Positions 38,895-51,969 of a stretch of 64,000 bases of DNA are shown here, piece by piece. Below the pieces are notes generated by a model. The model made no database searches. It was not told the origin of the DNA and was given only the letters and a program-made list of their open reading frames with translations. The translations under genes were made by a program, and so were the position numbers. Each line of letters opens with the position of its first letter. Within the stretch, counting starts at the first letter, position 1. Source of the stretch: Rubrobacter marinus (GTDB taxonomy: Bacteria > Actinomycetota > Rubrobacteria > Rubrobacterales > Rubrobacteraceae); assembly GCF_011492965.1 (NCBI RefSeq), contig NZ_CP045121.1, positions 3,472,001-3,536,000 of the forward strand. The letters run 5' to 3'.

Positions 38895-39456
38895 GGGCCA
38901 TATTCTAGAACTCAGGGCATCGATCGTTGTGATAACCCTCTCACTGCTGCTCGTGGCCGGTTGCTCCGCCTCCGGCGGCCCTCGCGAGCAGGCCAACGAG
39001 GCCATCGCCGAGGCGAACGAGACGGTCGCCGAGCACGACCGGCTCTTCGAGGAGGCCCGCCAGACCTACGAGGGCGCCAGGGAGGCGATCGAGGCCGGGG
39101 AGGACCCGGAGGCGCAGGCCGAGCGGGTCGCCGAGGCGCGCGGGACGCTGACCGAGGCCCGGGCCAGGCTCGAAGAGGCGCGGGAGCCGCTCTTGGGGGT
39201 CCAAAACCTCGACGTCGAGCCGGAGATCAAGGACTACGCGGGGCTCGTCGCGGAGGCGATGGACGCCCAGCTCGAGGCCGAGGCCGCGGAGATAGAGTTC
39301 TACGAGATCCTGGAGTCCGACCCCATACTCAGGGGCGACCGCGAGCAGGCGCTCGACACGCTCTCCGAGGTCGAAGAGAGCTACGAGAGGGCCGAGGCCT
39401 CCTACGCGAGGTCCCGCGAGGTCGCCGACGCGAACCCCGAGCTTATAGGGGGGTAG
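38893..39456 (+). CDS. Predicted lipoprotein with coiled-coil segments
   Basis: A 187-residue protein with a lipoprotein signal (ASIVVITLSLLLVAGCSAS, lipobox VAGC at about residues 20-23) and a Glu/Ala-rich helical body (ANEAIAEANETVAEHDRLFE, AEARGTLTEARARLEEAREP). It is probably anchored to the outer face of the membrane. Function unknown. GTG 38929 is an alternative start but would remove the positively charged n-region. Confidence 0.65.
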   Translation: MGHILELRASIVVITLSLLLVAGCSASGGPREQANEAIAEANETVAEHDRLFEEARQTYEGAREAIEAGEDPEAQAERVAEARGTLTEARARLEEAREPLLGVQNLDVEPEIKDYAGLVAEAMDAQLEAEAAEIEFYEILESDPILRGDREQALDTLSEVEESYERAEASYARSREVADANPELIGG

Positions 39457-39470
39457 CGGGCCGGCGCCCC

Positions 39471-40292
39471 CTAGAGGGGCTGGCAGGTCGGGCAGACGTG
39501 CGTGCCGCGCCCGGCGACGCGAAGCTTTGTTATCTCCGTGCCGCAGACGGGGCAGGGCTCCCCGGCGTGGGTGAAGACCTTCAACTGGTGCTGAAACTTG
39601 CCGGTCTCTCCGAAGGCGTCGTGGTAGGAGTCGAAGGTCGTACCCCGAAGCTCGATGGCGCGGGACAGGATGTCGCGGCTGGCGCGGTGGATCGCTTCGA
39701 TCTCCGTCTCCGTCAGCGTGTTCGCCTTGCGCGTGGGGTGTACCCCGGCCTCGAAGAGCACCTCGTCGACGTAGATGTTGCCGAGGCCGGCGATCATCGA
39801 CTGGTCCAGGAGCAGGCCCTTTATGGCGGCCTTGCGCGAAAAGATACCGCGCAGGTACTCCACGGTGAAGTCCTCGGAGAAGGGGTCGGGGCCGAGGCGT
39901 TCGATCAGGGGGTGCCCCTCCACCCCGTCCGGGTCGTAGAGGTCGAAGTAGCCCAGCCAGAGCCGGGTGAAGGCGAGGACCAGCGGCTCCTCGCCGCCGA
40001 ACTCCACGACGGCGGTGTGGATCTTGTCGGGCTCCCGCCACCCGGGGAGGCGGAGGACGCGCCCGGAGATGACGAGGTGCACGAGCCCCACCACGTCGCC
40101 GAAGTCGAGGGTGATGATCTTGCCGCGCCGCCCCGTCCCCTCGAGCGTCTTCCCGACGAGCTTCTCCCCGAAGTCGGCCACGCCCGCGTTCGAGACGTCG
40201 TCGCGGGAGATGGCCGCACGGGTGACCTCCCTCCCCCCGGCGAGGGAGCGGACGTCCTCCGCGATGACCGTGACCTCTGGCAGCTCGGGCAC
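39471..40292 (-). CDS. mutM: Formamidopyrimidine-DNA glycosylase
   Basis: A 273-residue protein from GTG 40292, so that the mature chain begins PELPEVTVIAED with the catalytic Pro-Glu pair. KIITLDFGD, DQSMIAGLGNIYVDEVLFEA with the helix-two-turn-helix, and the C-terminal zinc finger (PCPVCGTEITKLRVAGRGTH then VCPTCQ) complete the Fpg fold. It removes oxidised purines such as 8-oxoguanine. Its start overlaps the stop of the HAD gene by one base, so the two are co-translated. Confidence 0.93.
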   Translation of the reverse strand: MPELPEVTVIAEDVRSLAGGREVTRAAISRDDVSNAGVADFGEKLVGKTLEGTGRRGKIITLDFGDVVGLVHLVISGRVLRLPGWREPDKIHTAVVEFGGEEPLVLAFTRLWLGYFDLYDPDGVEGHPLIERLGPDPFSEDFTVEYLRGIFSRKAAIKGLLLDQSMIAGLGNIYVDEVLFEAGVHPTRKANTLTETEIEAIHRASRDILSRAIELRGTTFDSYHDAFGETGKFQHQLKVFTHAGEPCPVCGTEITKLRVAGRGTHVCPTCQPL

Positions 40293-41179
40293 TAGACCTC
40301 CTCCCCGACGAGCTCCCCGACGAAGCGGGCGACCCCATCCTCGTGCACCGGGGGCGCCACCCTGTCGGCGGCGGCCCGGACCTCGCCGTCCATCGGGCCG
40401 ACCGCGACCCCGCAACCGGCGAAGCGGAGCATGTCTATGTCGTTGTCCGCGTCGCCGAAGGCGAGGGTGCGCCCGGGCTCTATCCCCCATCGCTCGCACA
40501 GAAACTTCAGGCCCTCGGACTTGGTGCCGAGGAGCCCCCCGACCTCGACGTAATGCGGGAGGCTGCGGGTGACGTGCAGACGGCCCGCGAAGGCGTCCTT
40601 GGCCTCCCCGAGCCAGCGCGGGACGTCGCGCGGGTGATCGACGATCACGAGCTTCGTCGGGTCCTCCGTCGCGTCTTCGCGCAGCCAGCGGGCCGGCGAC
40701 TCGACGATCCGCACGTCCGGCTCCCTGTAAGAGACGTGCTTCATGGCGGCCGAGGTCTCGGGGGAGATGATTATCCCGCCGTCGGTGAAGACGCGGGCGT
40801 GGAGGCCGCGTTCGGCCGCCCACTCCAAGACTTCCAGGCTGACGTCCCTGGGGATCTTGCGGTGGAGGAGCGTCTCGCCGTTCATCCTGCGCACCATCGA
40901 GCCGCCGTAGCAGACGACAGGGTCGTCGCCGCCGAAGCCGAGCTTCTCGGCGTGCTCGTAGGCCCCCTCGAAGCGGCGGCCCGTCGCCACCACGAGCCTC
41001 ATCCCCCGCCGCCTGAGCGCCTCGAAGGCCTTCACGGTGGCCGGCGTGATCGTGAGGTCCCGCCTGAGGACCGTACCGTCGAGGTCGAAGGCGCCCAGGT
41101 CGTAGGGGAAGCCGCCGTTGCTCTCCGAACCTGGCCCGTCTGCCACGAGACTCCTTCCGCTCTCCTGAACGACCGGCAT
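40292..41179 (-). CDS. Cof-type HAD family hydrolase
   Basis: The 295-residue protein has HAD motif I in GAFDLDGTVLRRD, motif II in LVVATGRR, the Lys of motif III in TKSEGLKFLCE and motif IV in LAFGDADNDIDMLRFAG. Between them is the C2 cap of the Cof group, which dephosphorylates small sugar or cofactor phosphates. The exact substrate is unknown. It precedes mutM in a two-gene operon. Confidence 0.88.
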   Translation of the reverse strand: MPVVQESGRSLVADGPGSESNGGFPYDLGAFDLDGTVLRRDLTITPATVKAFEALRRRGMRLVVATGRRFEGAYEHAEKLGFGGDDPVVCYGGSMVRRMNGETLLHRKIPRDVSLEVLEWAAERGLHARVFTDGGIIISPETSAAMKHVSYREPDVRIVESPARWLREDATEDPTKLVIVDHPRDVPRWLGEAKDAFAGRLHVTRSLPHYVEVGGLLGTKSEGLKFLCERWGIEPGRTLAFGDADNDIDMLRFAGCGVAVGPMDGEVRAAADRVAPPVHEDGVARFVGELVGEEV

Positions 41180-41242
41180 ATTCTAGCCGGTACGTCCCCT
41201 CCCGACGGTGCGACGGTTTGCAGTAGCGGGCGCAGCCGTAGC

Positions 41243-41287
41243 GCCTCCTCGCCGGCGGAGCGAGCTACGCTCCGCCGGCGAGGAGGC
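41243..41287. terminator. Perfect 20-bp hairpin around the yheT stop codon
   Basis: Arms 41243-41262 and 41268-41287 are perfect complements with a five-base loop. The stop codon of the YheT-like gene (41265-41267) lies inside the loop, so the last codons form one arm. Confidence 0.6.
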
Positions 41288-42263
41288 GGAGGAAGAGCGC
41301 GAGGCGGTGCTCGGCCCAGAAGCGTTCGCTCCTCGAGGCGGAGACGAAGGCGACGTGGCCGCCGCGCGGGGGCGAGACGAGCGAGACCCAGGGGTTGTCC
41401 CGAAGCTCCGGGCGGCGCAGGGGCGCGAAGGGGACCAGGGGGTCGTCCTGGGCGTGGATCACGAGCGTCGGCACCCTTATGCGGGAGACGGAGCGGATGG
41501 CGCTGGCGCGCGCGTAGTAGTCGTCGGCGTCCCCGAAGCCGCCGTACGGCGCGGTGTAGAGCTCGTCGAAGCCGCGGACGGTGCGCGCGCGGGCGAGGTC
41601 GCGCGCGTCGTAGAGGTCGGGGAAGAGCGCCTTCTTGCGCAGGACGAGATCCCGGAGGCCGCGGGCGAAGGCCCTTTCGTAGGCGTAGTTGGAGGGCCGC
41701 TCCAGGTTCGCGACGGTCCGCGCGAGGTCGAGGGCGGGCGAGACGGCGCAGACGCCGAGGAGCGACGGCGGCGCGTCCTCCCCCATCTCCCCGGCCATCT
41801 TGAGGGCCAGGTTGCCGCCCATGGAGAAGCCCGCGACGAGGATGCGCGAGAGCCCCTCCCGCGCCAGCTCCCCCACGACGGCGGCGAGGTCGCCGGACAT
41901 GCCGCTGTGGTAGAGCGTCGGCGTGAGGGCCTCGGTGCCGCCGCAGTTGCGCTGGTTCAGGCGCACCACGCTGGCCCCCGCCGCGTGGGCGAGGCGCGCG
42001 GCGCCGACGACGTAGGGGGCGTCCGCCGAGCCCCCGAGGCCGTGCACGAGGACGACGGTGGGGCGGGCCCTCCGGTCCCCGTGCCAGCGACAGCGGGCGA
42101 GGAGGCGTACCCCCGGCTCGACCTCGAAGAGGCGCGACTCGTCGCCGCGGTTCTCCTCGGCGCGGACGCGCCCCGGCCACGCCCACGCCGCGAGCGTCTG
42201 CGCGTGGCCGTTCCGCAGCAGGGGGTGCGGCCGGAAGGGGCGCGCGCGGGCTTCGCGCTCCAT
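41265..42263 (-). CDS. YheT-family alpha/beta hydrolase
   Basis: The 332-residue protein begins MEREARARPFRPHPLLRNGH, followed by AQTL, the characteristic YheT start. It has VVLVHGLGGSADAPY, LNQRNCGGTEALTPTLYHSG, the nucleophile elbow GFSMGGNLALK, acid DDPLVPF and His GGHVAFV. The family contains esterases of uncertain physiological substrate. I choose ATG 42263 from the alignment of this start; the ribosome site is poor. Confidence 0.87.
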   Translation of the reverse strand: MEREARARPFRPHPLLRNGHAQTLAAWAWPGRVRAEENRGDESRLFEVEPGVRLLARCRWHGDRRARPTVVLVHGLGGSADAPYVVGAARLAHAAGASVVRLNQRNCGGTEALTPTLYHSGMSGDLAAVVGELAREGLSRILVAGFSMGGNLALKMAGEMGEDAPPSLLGVCAVSPALDLARTVANLERPSNYAYERAFARGLRDLVLRKKALFPDLYDARDLARARTVRGFDELYTAPYGGFGDADDYYARASAIRSVSRIRVPTLVIHAQDDPLVPFAPLRRPELRDNPWVSLVSPPRGGHVAFVSASRSERFWAEHRLALFLRLLAGGA

Positions 42264-42500
42264 CGCGCGCAAGGGCTCCGCGCCCGCCCCCGGGGAGGTC
42301 TTCGAGCGATGCGGGTCCAGGCTCCAACTCCTCTCGGGGCACTGCGTCGTGGGGCGCCGTAGGACGGTAGGACGCTCCGGCTGCGTTCGAGCACGTGACT
42401 CTACCGGCGCCGGCGGCCGTCTTGCAAGGAGCGTCGTTCGGGTGCAGACTCCGCGGGAGGTGCGAGGGTTCGAGGACAAGAGCGGCCGGGGGACGGGCGG

Positions 42501-43464
42501 TTGAGCGGGCTCTCGCCAGCGCCCCGGCCGGAGGGAGGCGTCGGGGCATCCTCCCGGGACGGGCGCTTCGCCCCCAGCCCCACCGGGCCGCTCCACCTCG
42601 GCAACCTCAGGACGGCGCTCCTCGCGTGGCTGTTCGCGCGCTCGGCGGGGGCTCGTTTTCTCGTGCGGGTCGAGGACCTCGACCGTTCGCGCGTCCGTCC
42701 GGGGGTCGAGGAGGCCCAACTCGCGGATCTCGCCGCCCTCGGGCTCGACTGGGACGGTCCCGTCGTGCGCCAGTCCGAGCGGGGGGCGTTTTACGAGGGG
42801 GCCATCGCCCGCCTCGACGCGGGGGGGCTGCTCTACCCCTGCTACTGCACGCGCGCCGAGATCCGGGCCGCCGTCTCGGCCCCCACGGCATCGCCGCCTC
42901 GGACCGCTACCCCGGCACCTGCCGCGAGCTCTCGGCGGCCGAGCGCGCGAGGAAGGAGGCGTCGGGGCGCCCTCCCGCCCTGAGGGTGCGTGCGGAGGAG
43001 ACGCGGGCGGCGTTCGAAGACGGGCTGCTCGGACGCCAGGAGGGCGAGGTCGACGACTTCGTTGTCCGGCGCAACGACGGCGCCCCGCCTACCAGCTCGC
43101 GGTCGTGGTCGACGACGCGGAGCAGGGCGTGGGCGAGGTGGTGCGCGGCGCGGACCTCGCCGACTCGACCCCGCGCCAGATCCTCCTCTACGACCTGCTC
43201 GGCCTCCCCGTCCCCCGCTACGCCCACGTCCCGCTCGTGCTCGGTCCGGACGGCCGGCGCCTCGCCAAGCGCCACGGCGCCGTGACGCTCGCCAACCGGA
43301 GGGCAACGGGCCAGACGCCGGAGAGAGTCCTCCGCTGGATGGCCCTCTCGCTCGGCCTCGCCGAGCCCGGGGAGAGACCGGGCCTCACGGACCTTTTGGC
43401 CCGCTTCGACCCGGCCCGGCTGCCGCAGGAGCCGACGGTCTGGGACCCGACGTCCGCGGCATAG
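42501..43464 (+). CDS. gluQ: Glutamyl-Q tRNA(Asp) synthetase (two frameshifts)
   Basis: A glutamyl-synthetase-like protein of about 320 residues without an anticodon domain. Frame 1: [20 protein letters not shown] and [14 protein letters not shown], then PCYCTRAEI for zinc. Frame 2: [17 protein letters not shown] and [16 protein letters not shown]. Frame 3: [37 protein letters not shown] and the KMSKS-like [10 protein letters not shown]. One C restored near 42883 and one base near 43083 joins them. It would attach glutamate to queuosine in tRNA-Asp. TTG 42501 is the likely start; the ribosome site is weak. Confidence 0.87.
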
Positions 43465-43572
43465 CCGCCCCCCCTCGAACCCGCTATGGGCTACCCGAGC
43501 GCGGCGATCGTTACCGAAGTGCCAGAGCGGCGGGAGCGCCGGCGTCTCTTACCGGCTCGTTTCCCTGCGGAG

Positions 43573-44094
43573 CTACCTATCCAGAGACCATGCTTCTATG
43601 CGGCGTAGGGTCGGGCCCAGATTGGTCTCCTCGTAGTCGAGGTGTGAGAGCAGGTGCTCGGAGAGCCCGCGCAGCCTGGACGCGAGGTCGGCGCGGGCCC
43701 CTTCGTCGTCGCCGATCCTCCGGACCGCTTCCTCCACGCTGTCGAGGTACCGGGAGACGAGCTCGTGGTCGGCCTCCAACCTGTCGATTACGGGGTCTAG
43801 CTCCGGGTTCAGGCCGCGCAGCGCGGGGAACCAGTGGGCGTCCTCGTGGTTGTGGTGCAGGTGGACGAAGTAGCAGTACTGCATGCAACTCTCCCGCAGC
43901 CGCCACAGCAGGCTCGTGGACTTGAGCTCCTCCACGCGCGCCCTGATCCCCTCGGCCGGCGCCCCTCCGTTGACCTCCTCGACGAGCGCCGCGACCGAGT
44001 CCAGGCTCTGGCGGATCATGCCGTGGATAAACAGCAACTCCTCGTAGAGCGCCTCCCCCCGCGGATGCGTCGCCCCCTCGTTGACCATCGACAT
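43573..44094 (-). CDS. Hemerythrin/HHE-domain protein
   Basis: A 173-residue four-helix protein with iron-ligand-type residues in LLFIHGMIRQSLD, YFVHLHHNHEDAHWFPAL, RLEADHELVSRYL and HLLSHLDYEETNLGP. ATG 44094 follows GGAGGGG. Hemerythrin-like domains bind a di-iron centre and sense or buffer oxygen or nitric oxide. No partner gene is adjacent. Confidence 0.85.
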   Translation of the reverse strand: MSMVNEGATHPRGEALYEELLFIHGMIRQSLDSVAALVEEVNGGAPAEGIRARVEELKSTSLLWRLRESCMQYCYFVHLHHNHEDAHWFPALRGLNPELDPVIDRLEADHELVSRYLDSVEEAVRRIGDDEGARADLASRLRGLSEHLLSHLDYEETNLGPTLRRIEAWSLDR

Positions 44095-44356
44095 AACAAC
44101 CCCTCCGTAACATCCCGGCATCTCGGCGGCACACCGACCTTCGGTGTTCGCCGGCTGCAGCCCGACGCGCCGGCGTCGAAGAAGGGCGCGAGCACCCGGC
44201 CCCCTTCGATCCCACATAGAGTACGGCATTCCGCCGCCGAGGACGAGGGCGATCTCGTCGCAGCTTACGCGCGGGGCGGACACGAGCCGGGGTTTTCCTT
44301 CTTGTGCTTTTGGGCACATAACTCTCGGGGAAGCTCGAGGGAAGGAGGCAAGCCAG

Positions 44357-44470
44357 ATGCAGACGAACATCGAGAGCGTGTTGTTTATCGACAGCGGGTT
44401 GCTGAGCGGTTTGGAGGCCATGAGCGAGTTGAGGGAGCTGCTGGACGAGCTCTACGGCGACCTTGCTTGA
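44357..44470 (+). CDS. Short peptide gene, 37 residues
   Basis: ATG 44357 is preceded, at eight bases, by the excellent ribosome site GAAGGAGG. The peptide MQTNIESVLFIDSGLLSGLE then AMSELRELLDELYGDLA is acidic and amphipathic. No family is recognised. It is divergent from the hemerythrin gene and isolated from the genes to its right, so it could be a regulatory or interaction peptide. Confidence 0.5.
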   Translation: MQTNIESVLFIDSGLLSGLEAMSELRELLDELYGDLA

Positions 44471-44643
44471 CGAGGCTTGAGCCTGCGGGGGCGAGGCAGG
44501 GCGTGAATGCTCGCCTCCCCTCGCTCCCGTCGGCGGCATACGGCACGAAGCGTCGGTGTCGAGCACCGATCGGGTGCCGTAAACCGAGGCAGAGCCCAGA
44601 TCCTTCGCGATGTAACTGGAGAGGCGCTCCCTTCTCGGTTCGG

Positions 44644-44931
44644 TTAGGAGCCTCTCAGCCCCTCTCTCAACCAATACATCTGCAGGTACATGGCTCCCAA
44701 CAAGCTCTTGAAGTTCCAATGCGCAGTAACCCCGGAAGGGTCGCGGGCTCCATCCTCGACACTGAGAGCAGAGCTGCAATAGTTACTCACCATATGCTGC
44801 ACCTCATCGGCCACGGTTTCGAGGGCGTGGCAAAGGTAAACCCCGCCGTAGATAGACGGCAGCCCGTACAGTTTGGCGAGACGACATAAATAACATGCGG
44901 TGATTCCTCTACAACTTGGTGACGGCTTCCT
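44644..44931 (-). pseudogene. Unidentified truncated coding remnant
   Basis: A minus-strand frame open from 44931 to a stop at 44644 reads like protein: KLYGLPSIYGGVYLCHALET and HWNFKSLLGAMYLQMYWLRE. It has no start codon with a ribosome site and is cut off next to the restriction-gene stub at 44983. I do not recognise the family. The rest of 44471-44982 shows no other gene. Confidence 0.3.
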
Positions 44932-44982
44932 CTAAGATGTGAAGTTCCTGGGGAGGCGAACAGGAGGCGGAGGGGTGGTTTC

Positions 44983-45111
44983 GTGGAGGTCATAGAGAAC
45001 CCTGTCCTTAACTCACCCTTCAAGGAACCTACGAGGCATCTCCGCTTCTCGGATGAAGGTATAACCATCAAGATCGTGGAGACCATTTGCGAAAAACCGG
45101 TTAATCCATGA
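44983..45111 (+). pseudogene. N-terminal stub of a type III-like restriction/helicase gene
   Basis: GTG 44983, behind AGGAGGCGGAGGGG, encodes MEVIENPVLNSPFKEPTRHL and RFSDEGITIKIVE before a stop at 45111. From memory, ENPxLNSPFxEPxRHxxFxxxGIT is the N-terminus of BPTD_3080-type restriction endonucleases of about 900 residues. Only 42 codons remain. Its TGA overlaps the ATG of the next gene, so the stub may now act as a translated leader. Confidence 0.6.
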
Positions 45112-45757
45112 GCCTTGGACGGTCCAAACAGCGTATTGCCGACCACGGAGAGGTGTTCACGCCCGCTTGGATGGTCGAGGCGATGCTAGACCTCGTGAAG
45201 GACGAAGCCGAGCGCATCGACTCCCGCGTTCTGGAGCCGGCGTGCGGAAGCGGGAACTTCCTCGTCCAGGTCCTGCGGCGAAAGCTCGCGGGAGTCGAGC
45301 TGAAGTTCGGGAAGGCCGATTTCGAGAAGCGGCACTACGCCCTTCTCGCATTGATGTGCACATACGGGATAGAGCTGCTGGCGGACAACGTCACGGAATG
45401 CCGCGCGAACCTGCTGGAGATCCTCGCCAAGTGCTTGCATCTGGACGCGTCGGACGATCTCTACCGCGCGGCGTCCTACGTGCTCGCGCAGAACCTCGTG
45501 CACGGCGACGCGCTCGCCATGCAAACGCACGACCGCCGGCCGATCACCTTCGCTGAGTGGGGGTATTTGGGCAAAGGCAAGTTCCAGCGGCGCGACTTCC
45601 GCCTCGACATTCTGACGCAATCGGCGGCCTTCAGCGCCGAGGATTCGCTCTTCGCCCACCTGGGCAAGCACGAAATCTTTGCGCCTACGAAAACCTACCC
45701 GTCGATGACGGTGCGGGATCTGGCCGACGCGTCCGGTAAGTGCCCGGAGGAACACGA

Positions 45758-45761
<4 letters not shown>
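45108..45761 (+). CDS. Methylase-like protein with SAM motif but no catalytic NPPY
   Basis: The 217-residue protein starts SLGRSKQRIADHGEVFTPAW and has the SAM-binding motif VLEPACGSGNFLVQVL, followed by YGIELLADNVTECRANL and LVHGDALAM, as in N6-adenine methylases. The expected (N/D)PP(Y/F) catalytic motif is absent; the segment there reads FAEWGYLGKGKFQRRDFR. It overlaps the next methylase gene by ATGA, so the two probably form a complex in which this is a non-catalytic subunit. Confidence 0.75.
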
Positions 45762-49898
<4,137 letters not shown>

Positions 49899-50173
49899 AC
49901 GGCGGCAGCTTCATCGTCCGCCGCGCCTACTTTACCGGCGCGGACAAACCGTACGAGAAGCTGAAAAAGACTCTGAAAGTGGAGATAGACGAAGCGGCTT
50001 GGGCCAGCCTGTACTCCACCGTTAGCCGTCCCTTCGATGCTCCAGAGACCGGCAAGATCGCCGTGAAAGTAATCAACCACTACGGCGACGAGGTAATCAA
50101 GGTCTGCGACGTTGGGAACGGCTCGAACGGCAGTCCCCGACAGAAGAAGGTTTGGACTGCTCCGACTTGTTGA
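49899..50173 (+). pseudogene. C-terminal stub of an older restriction-modification gene
   Basis: Directly after the helicase stop, in another frame, the sequence reads GGSFIVRRAYFTGADKPYEK and WASLYSTVSRPFDAPETGKI, then AVKVINHYGDEVIKV to a stop at 50173. I recognise this as the conserved C-terminus of a type III-associated adenine methyltransferase (or, less likely, its restriction partner). No start or upstream part exists. Confidence 0.5.
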
Positions 50174-50252
50174 GGCAGGGATCAACCCCGTCCGACAAAG
50201 ATAAAGGAGCCGGGCGGTAAGCCCGGCTCCGGCGTAACCCTTGCAGGGCTCC

Positions 50253-50489
50253 CTAGTACCTGAGCCCGCTTCTAAGTACCCCAAGCAGCCTCTCTATCCC
50301 CGGCTCCAGCACGTCCCGAAGCTCCGGCTCGATCAAGGTCTCGGCCTTCCTCTCCACCCTCTCCATCATTTCCAGGATGGTCCCGAGACCATCCTGGTCG
50401 TCCTGGTTCGGCTGCGCTATCCTCTTCTCGATCAGGAGCTTACTCCTCTTGGTCCGGGCTCCGGGGTGTTCCAGCACCGCCGGGGCCAT
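50253..50489 (-). CDS. Small hypothetical protein
   Basis: A 78-residue acidic, helical protein (LGTILEMMERVERKAETLIE). ATG 50489 lies behind CGGAAGAGAA. It is divergent from the XRE regulator, with a palindromic operator between them, so it may be controlled by that regulator. No family is recognised. Confidence 0.5.
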   Translation of the reverse strand: MAPAVLEHPGARTKRSKLLIEKRIAQPNQDDQDGLGTILEMMERVERKAETLIEPELRDVLEPGIERLLGVLRSGLRY

Positions 50490-50502
50490 TTCTCTTCCGA
50501 CA

Positions 50503-50517
50503 ACTGTATTTTACAGT
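50503..50517. promoter_or_regulatory. Palindromic operator-like site
   Basis: ACTGTATTTTACAGT is a perfect six-base inverted repeat around TTT, in an AT-rich divergent promoter region between the genes at 50489 and 50575. It is a plausible site for the XRE regulator. Confidence 0.55.
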
Positions 50518-50574
50518 TTTGTGTGTTTTTTGTCTACTATTTGTGGTAATATTTTGTGCAGGTAGCAGTGCAAA

Positions 50575-50787
50575 ATGTCGGGCATGGAGGTCAACGTGGA
50601 GCGGTTACGGGAGTTGAGGCGGGAGCGGGTGCTCTCGCTGCGAGAGCTCGAGGAGAGAAGCGGCGTCTCCTACAACACCATCTGGCGCATAGAGGACGGC
50701 CGGCAGGGGGCGCATCCTCGGACCGTGCGGAAACTGGGGGAAGCTCTTGGAGTAGATCCGTCGGAGCTCGTCAAGAAGGGGCAGTAG
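50575..50787 (+). CDS. XRE-family transcriptional regulator
   Basis: A 70-residue protein that is almost entirely a Cro/C1-type HTH: RLRELRRERVLSLRELEERS, GVSYNTIWRIEDG, then AHPRTVRKLGEALGVDPSEL. It sits three bases before the integrase gene and is probably co-transcribed with it, as in many integrated elements. It may bind the palindrome at 50503-50517. Confidence 0.85.
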   Translation: MSGMEVNVERLRELRRERVLSLRELEERSGVSYNTIWRIEDGRQGAHPRTVRKLGEALGVDPSELVKKGQ

Positions 50788-50790
50788 GCT

Positions 50791-51912
50791 ATGGGCAAGC
50801 GCGGTAACGGAGAGAGGAGCGTCTACCAGCGTAAGGACGGGCGCTGGGTCGGTCAGTACCTCGTGTACCTACCAAGCGGACCGAAGTACCGCTACATCTA
50901 CGCCAAGACCCGCAAGGCTGCGACGGAGAAGCTCACCAGGGCCATGGCGGACCGAAACGGCGGCATCGTCTTCGACGACGAGAACATGACGGTCTCGGAC
51001 TTTCTGGACGTGTGGATCTCCGATTGCGTCAAGGACACGATCCGGGTCAGCAGCTTCGAGCGGTACAAGAGTATCGTGGAGTTGCACATCTCCCCAGCGC
51101 TCGGAAGGCTGAGGCTCAAAGCGCTCACTCCGGCGCACGTACAGGGTTTCTACCGAGGCAGGCTCGACAGTGGCCTCTCCCCGCCACGGTGCACAAAATC
51201 CACGTCGTACTCCACAAGGCACTCTCGCAAGCCGTGAAATGGTCCTTGATACCCAGGAACGTCACAGAGGCCGTCAGCGCCCGCGCCCGGCCCCGAAGGA
51301 GATGCGGCCCTCTCGGAAGAGGTCAGAAAGCTGCTTGAGGCTGCCAGAGGAGATAACCTCGAAGCCCTCTGGGTGCTCGCCGTGCACACGGGGATGAGGC
51401 AGGGAGAGATCTTGGCCTTTAAGTGGACGGACGTTGACCTCGAAGCCGGCAAGGTCAGCGTTAGACGGACCCTGACCAGGGAGAGCGGACATTATCGGCT
51501 GGGGGAACTGAAGACGAAGAGAAGCCGCCGAACGGTCAAGCTCACGAAGGCGGCCAACGAAGCTCTACGGGGCCACCTCGGACGCCAGATGGAAGAGATG
51601 GACCGGCTAGGGGACCTCTATCAGGATCAAGGTCTCGTCTTCACGACGGACAGCGGCGCTCCGTTGAACCCCTCGAACATACGCAATAGGAACTTGCGCC
51701 CTCTCACGAGAAAGGCGGCCCTCCCGCAGATCCGCTTCCACGACCTACGGCACACGTGCGCCACTCTTCTGCTCTCAAGAAACGTCCATCCAAAGATAGT
51801 CCAGGAGATGCTAGGGCACGCTACGGTGGCTATTACCCTCGATACCTATAGCCACGTGTTGCCTGGTATGGGAGATCAGGCCGCCAAAGAAATGGAGAAT
51901 GCGCTTTCCTAA
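50791..51912 (+). CDS. int: Tyrosine-type site-specific integrase (three base losses, frame self-restored)
   Basis: About 374 residues. The N-terminal arm-binding region (GERSVYQRKDGRWVGQYLVY) and SAM-like core-binding domain (VSDFLDVWISDC) are in frame 1. After 51178 the sequence ATVHKIHVVLHKALSQAVKW and PKEMRPLSEEVRKLLEAARG is split over other frames. From 51373 the catalytic domain reads TGMRQGEILAFKW, FHDLRHTCATLL, EMLGHATVAITLDTYSHV, with Arg, His-x-x-Arg and Tyr intact. One C restored near 51178, 51285 and 51305 fixes it. Likely the island integrase. Confidence 0.87.
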
Positions 51913-51969
51913 CCTGACAATCGTGAAGCGTGTCAAGGTAAAGTCTAAGGTATCGAAAGAGAGGTGCAG

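Noticed and set aside
43470-43490. Possible copy of the tRNA-Ala 3' end (att site) just after gluQ
   Set aside because: Only an eight-base match (TCGAACCC) to the tRNA T-arm region, too short to support an attachment site.
44787-45146. Minus-strand frame of 119 codons across the stub region
   Set aside because: No ribosome site or family motif; it overlaps the stub and the methylase start in antisense.
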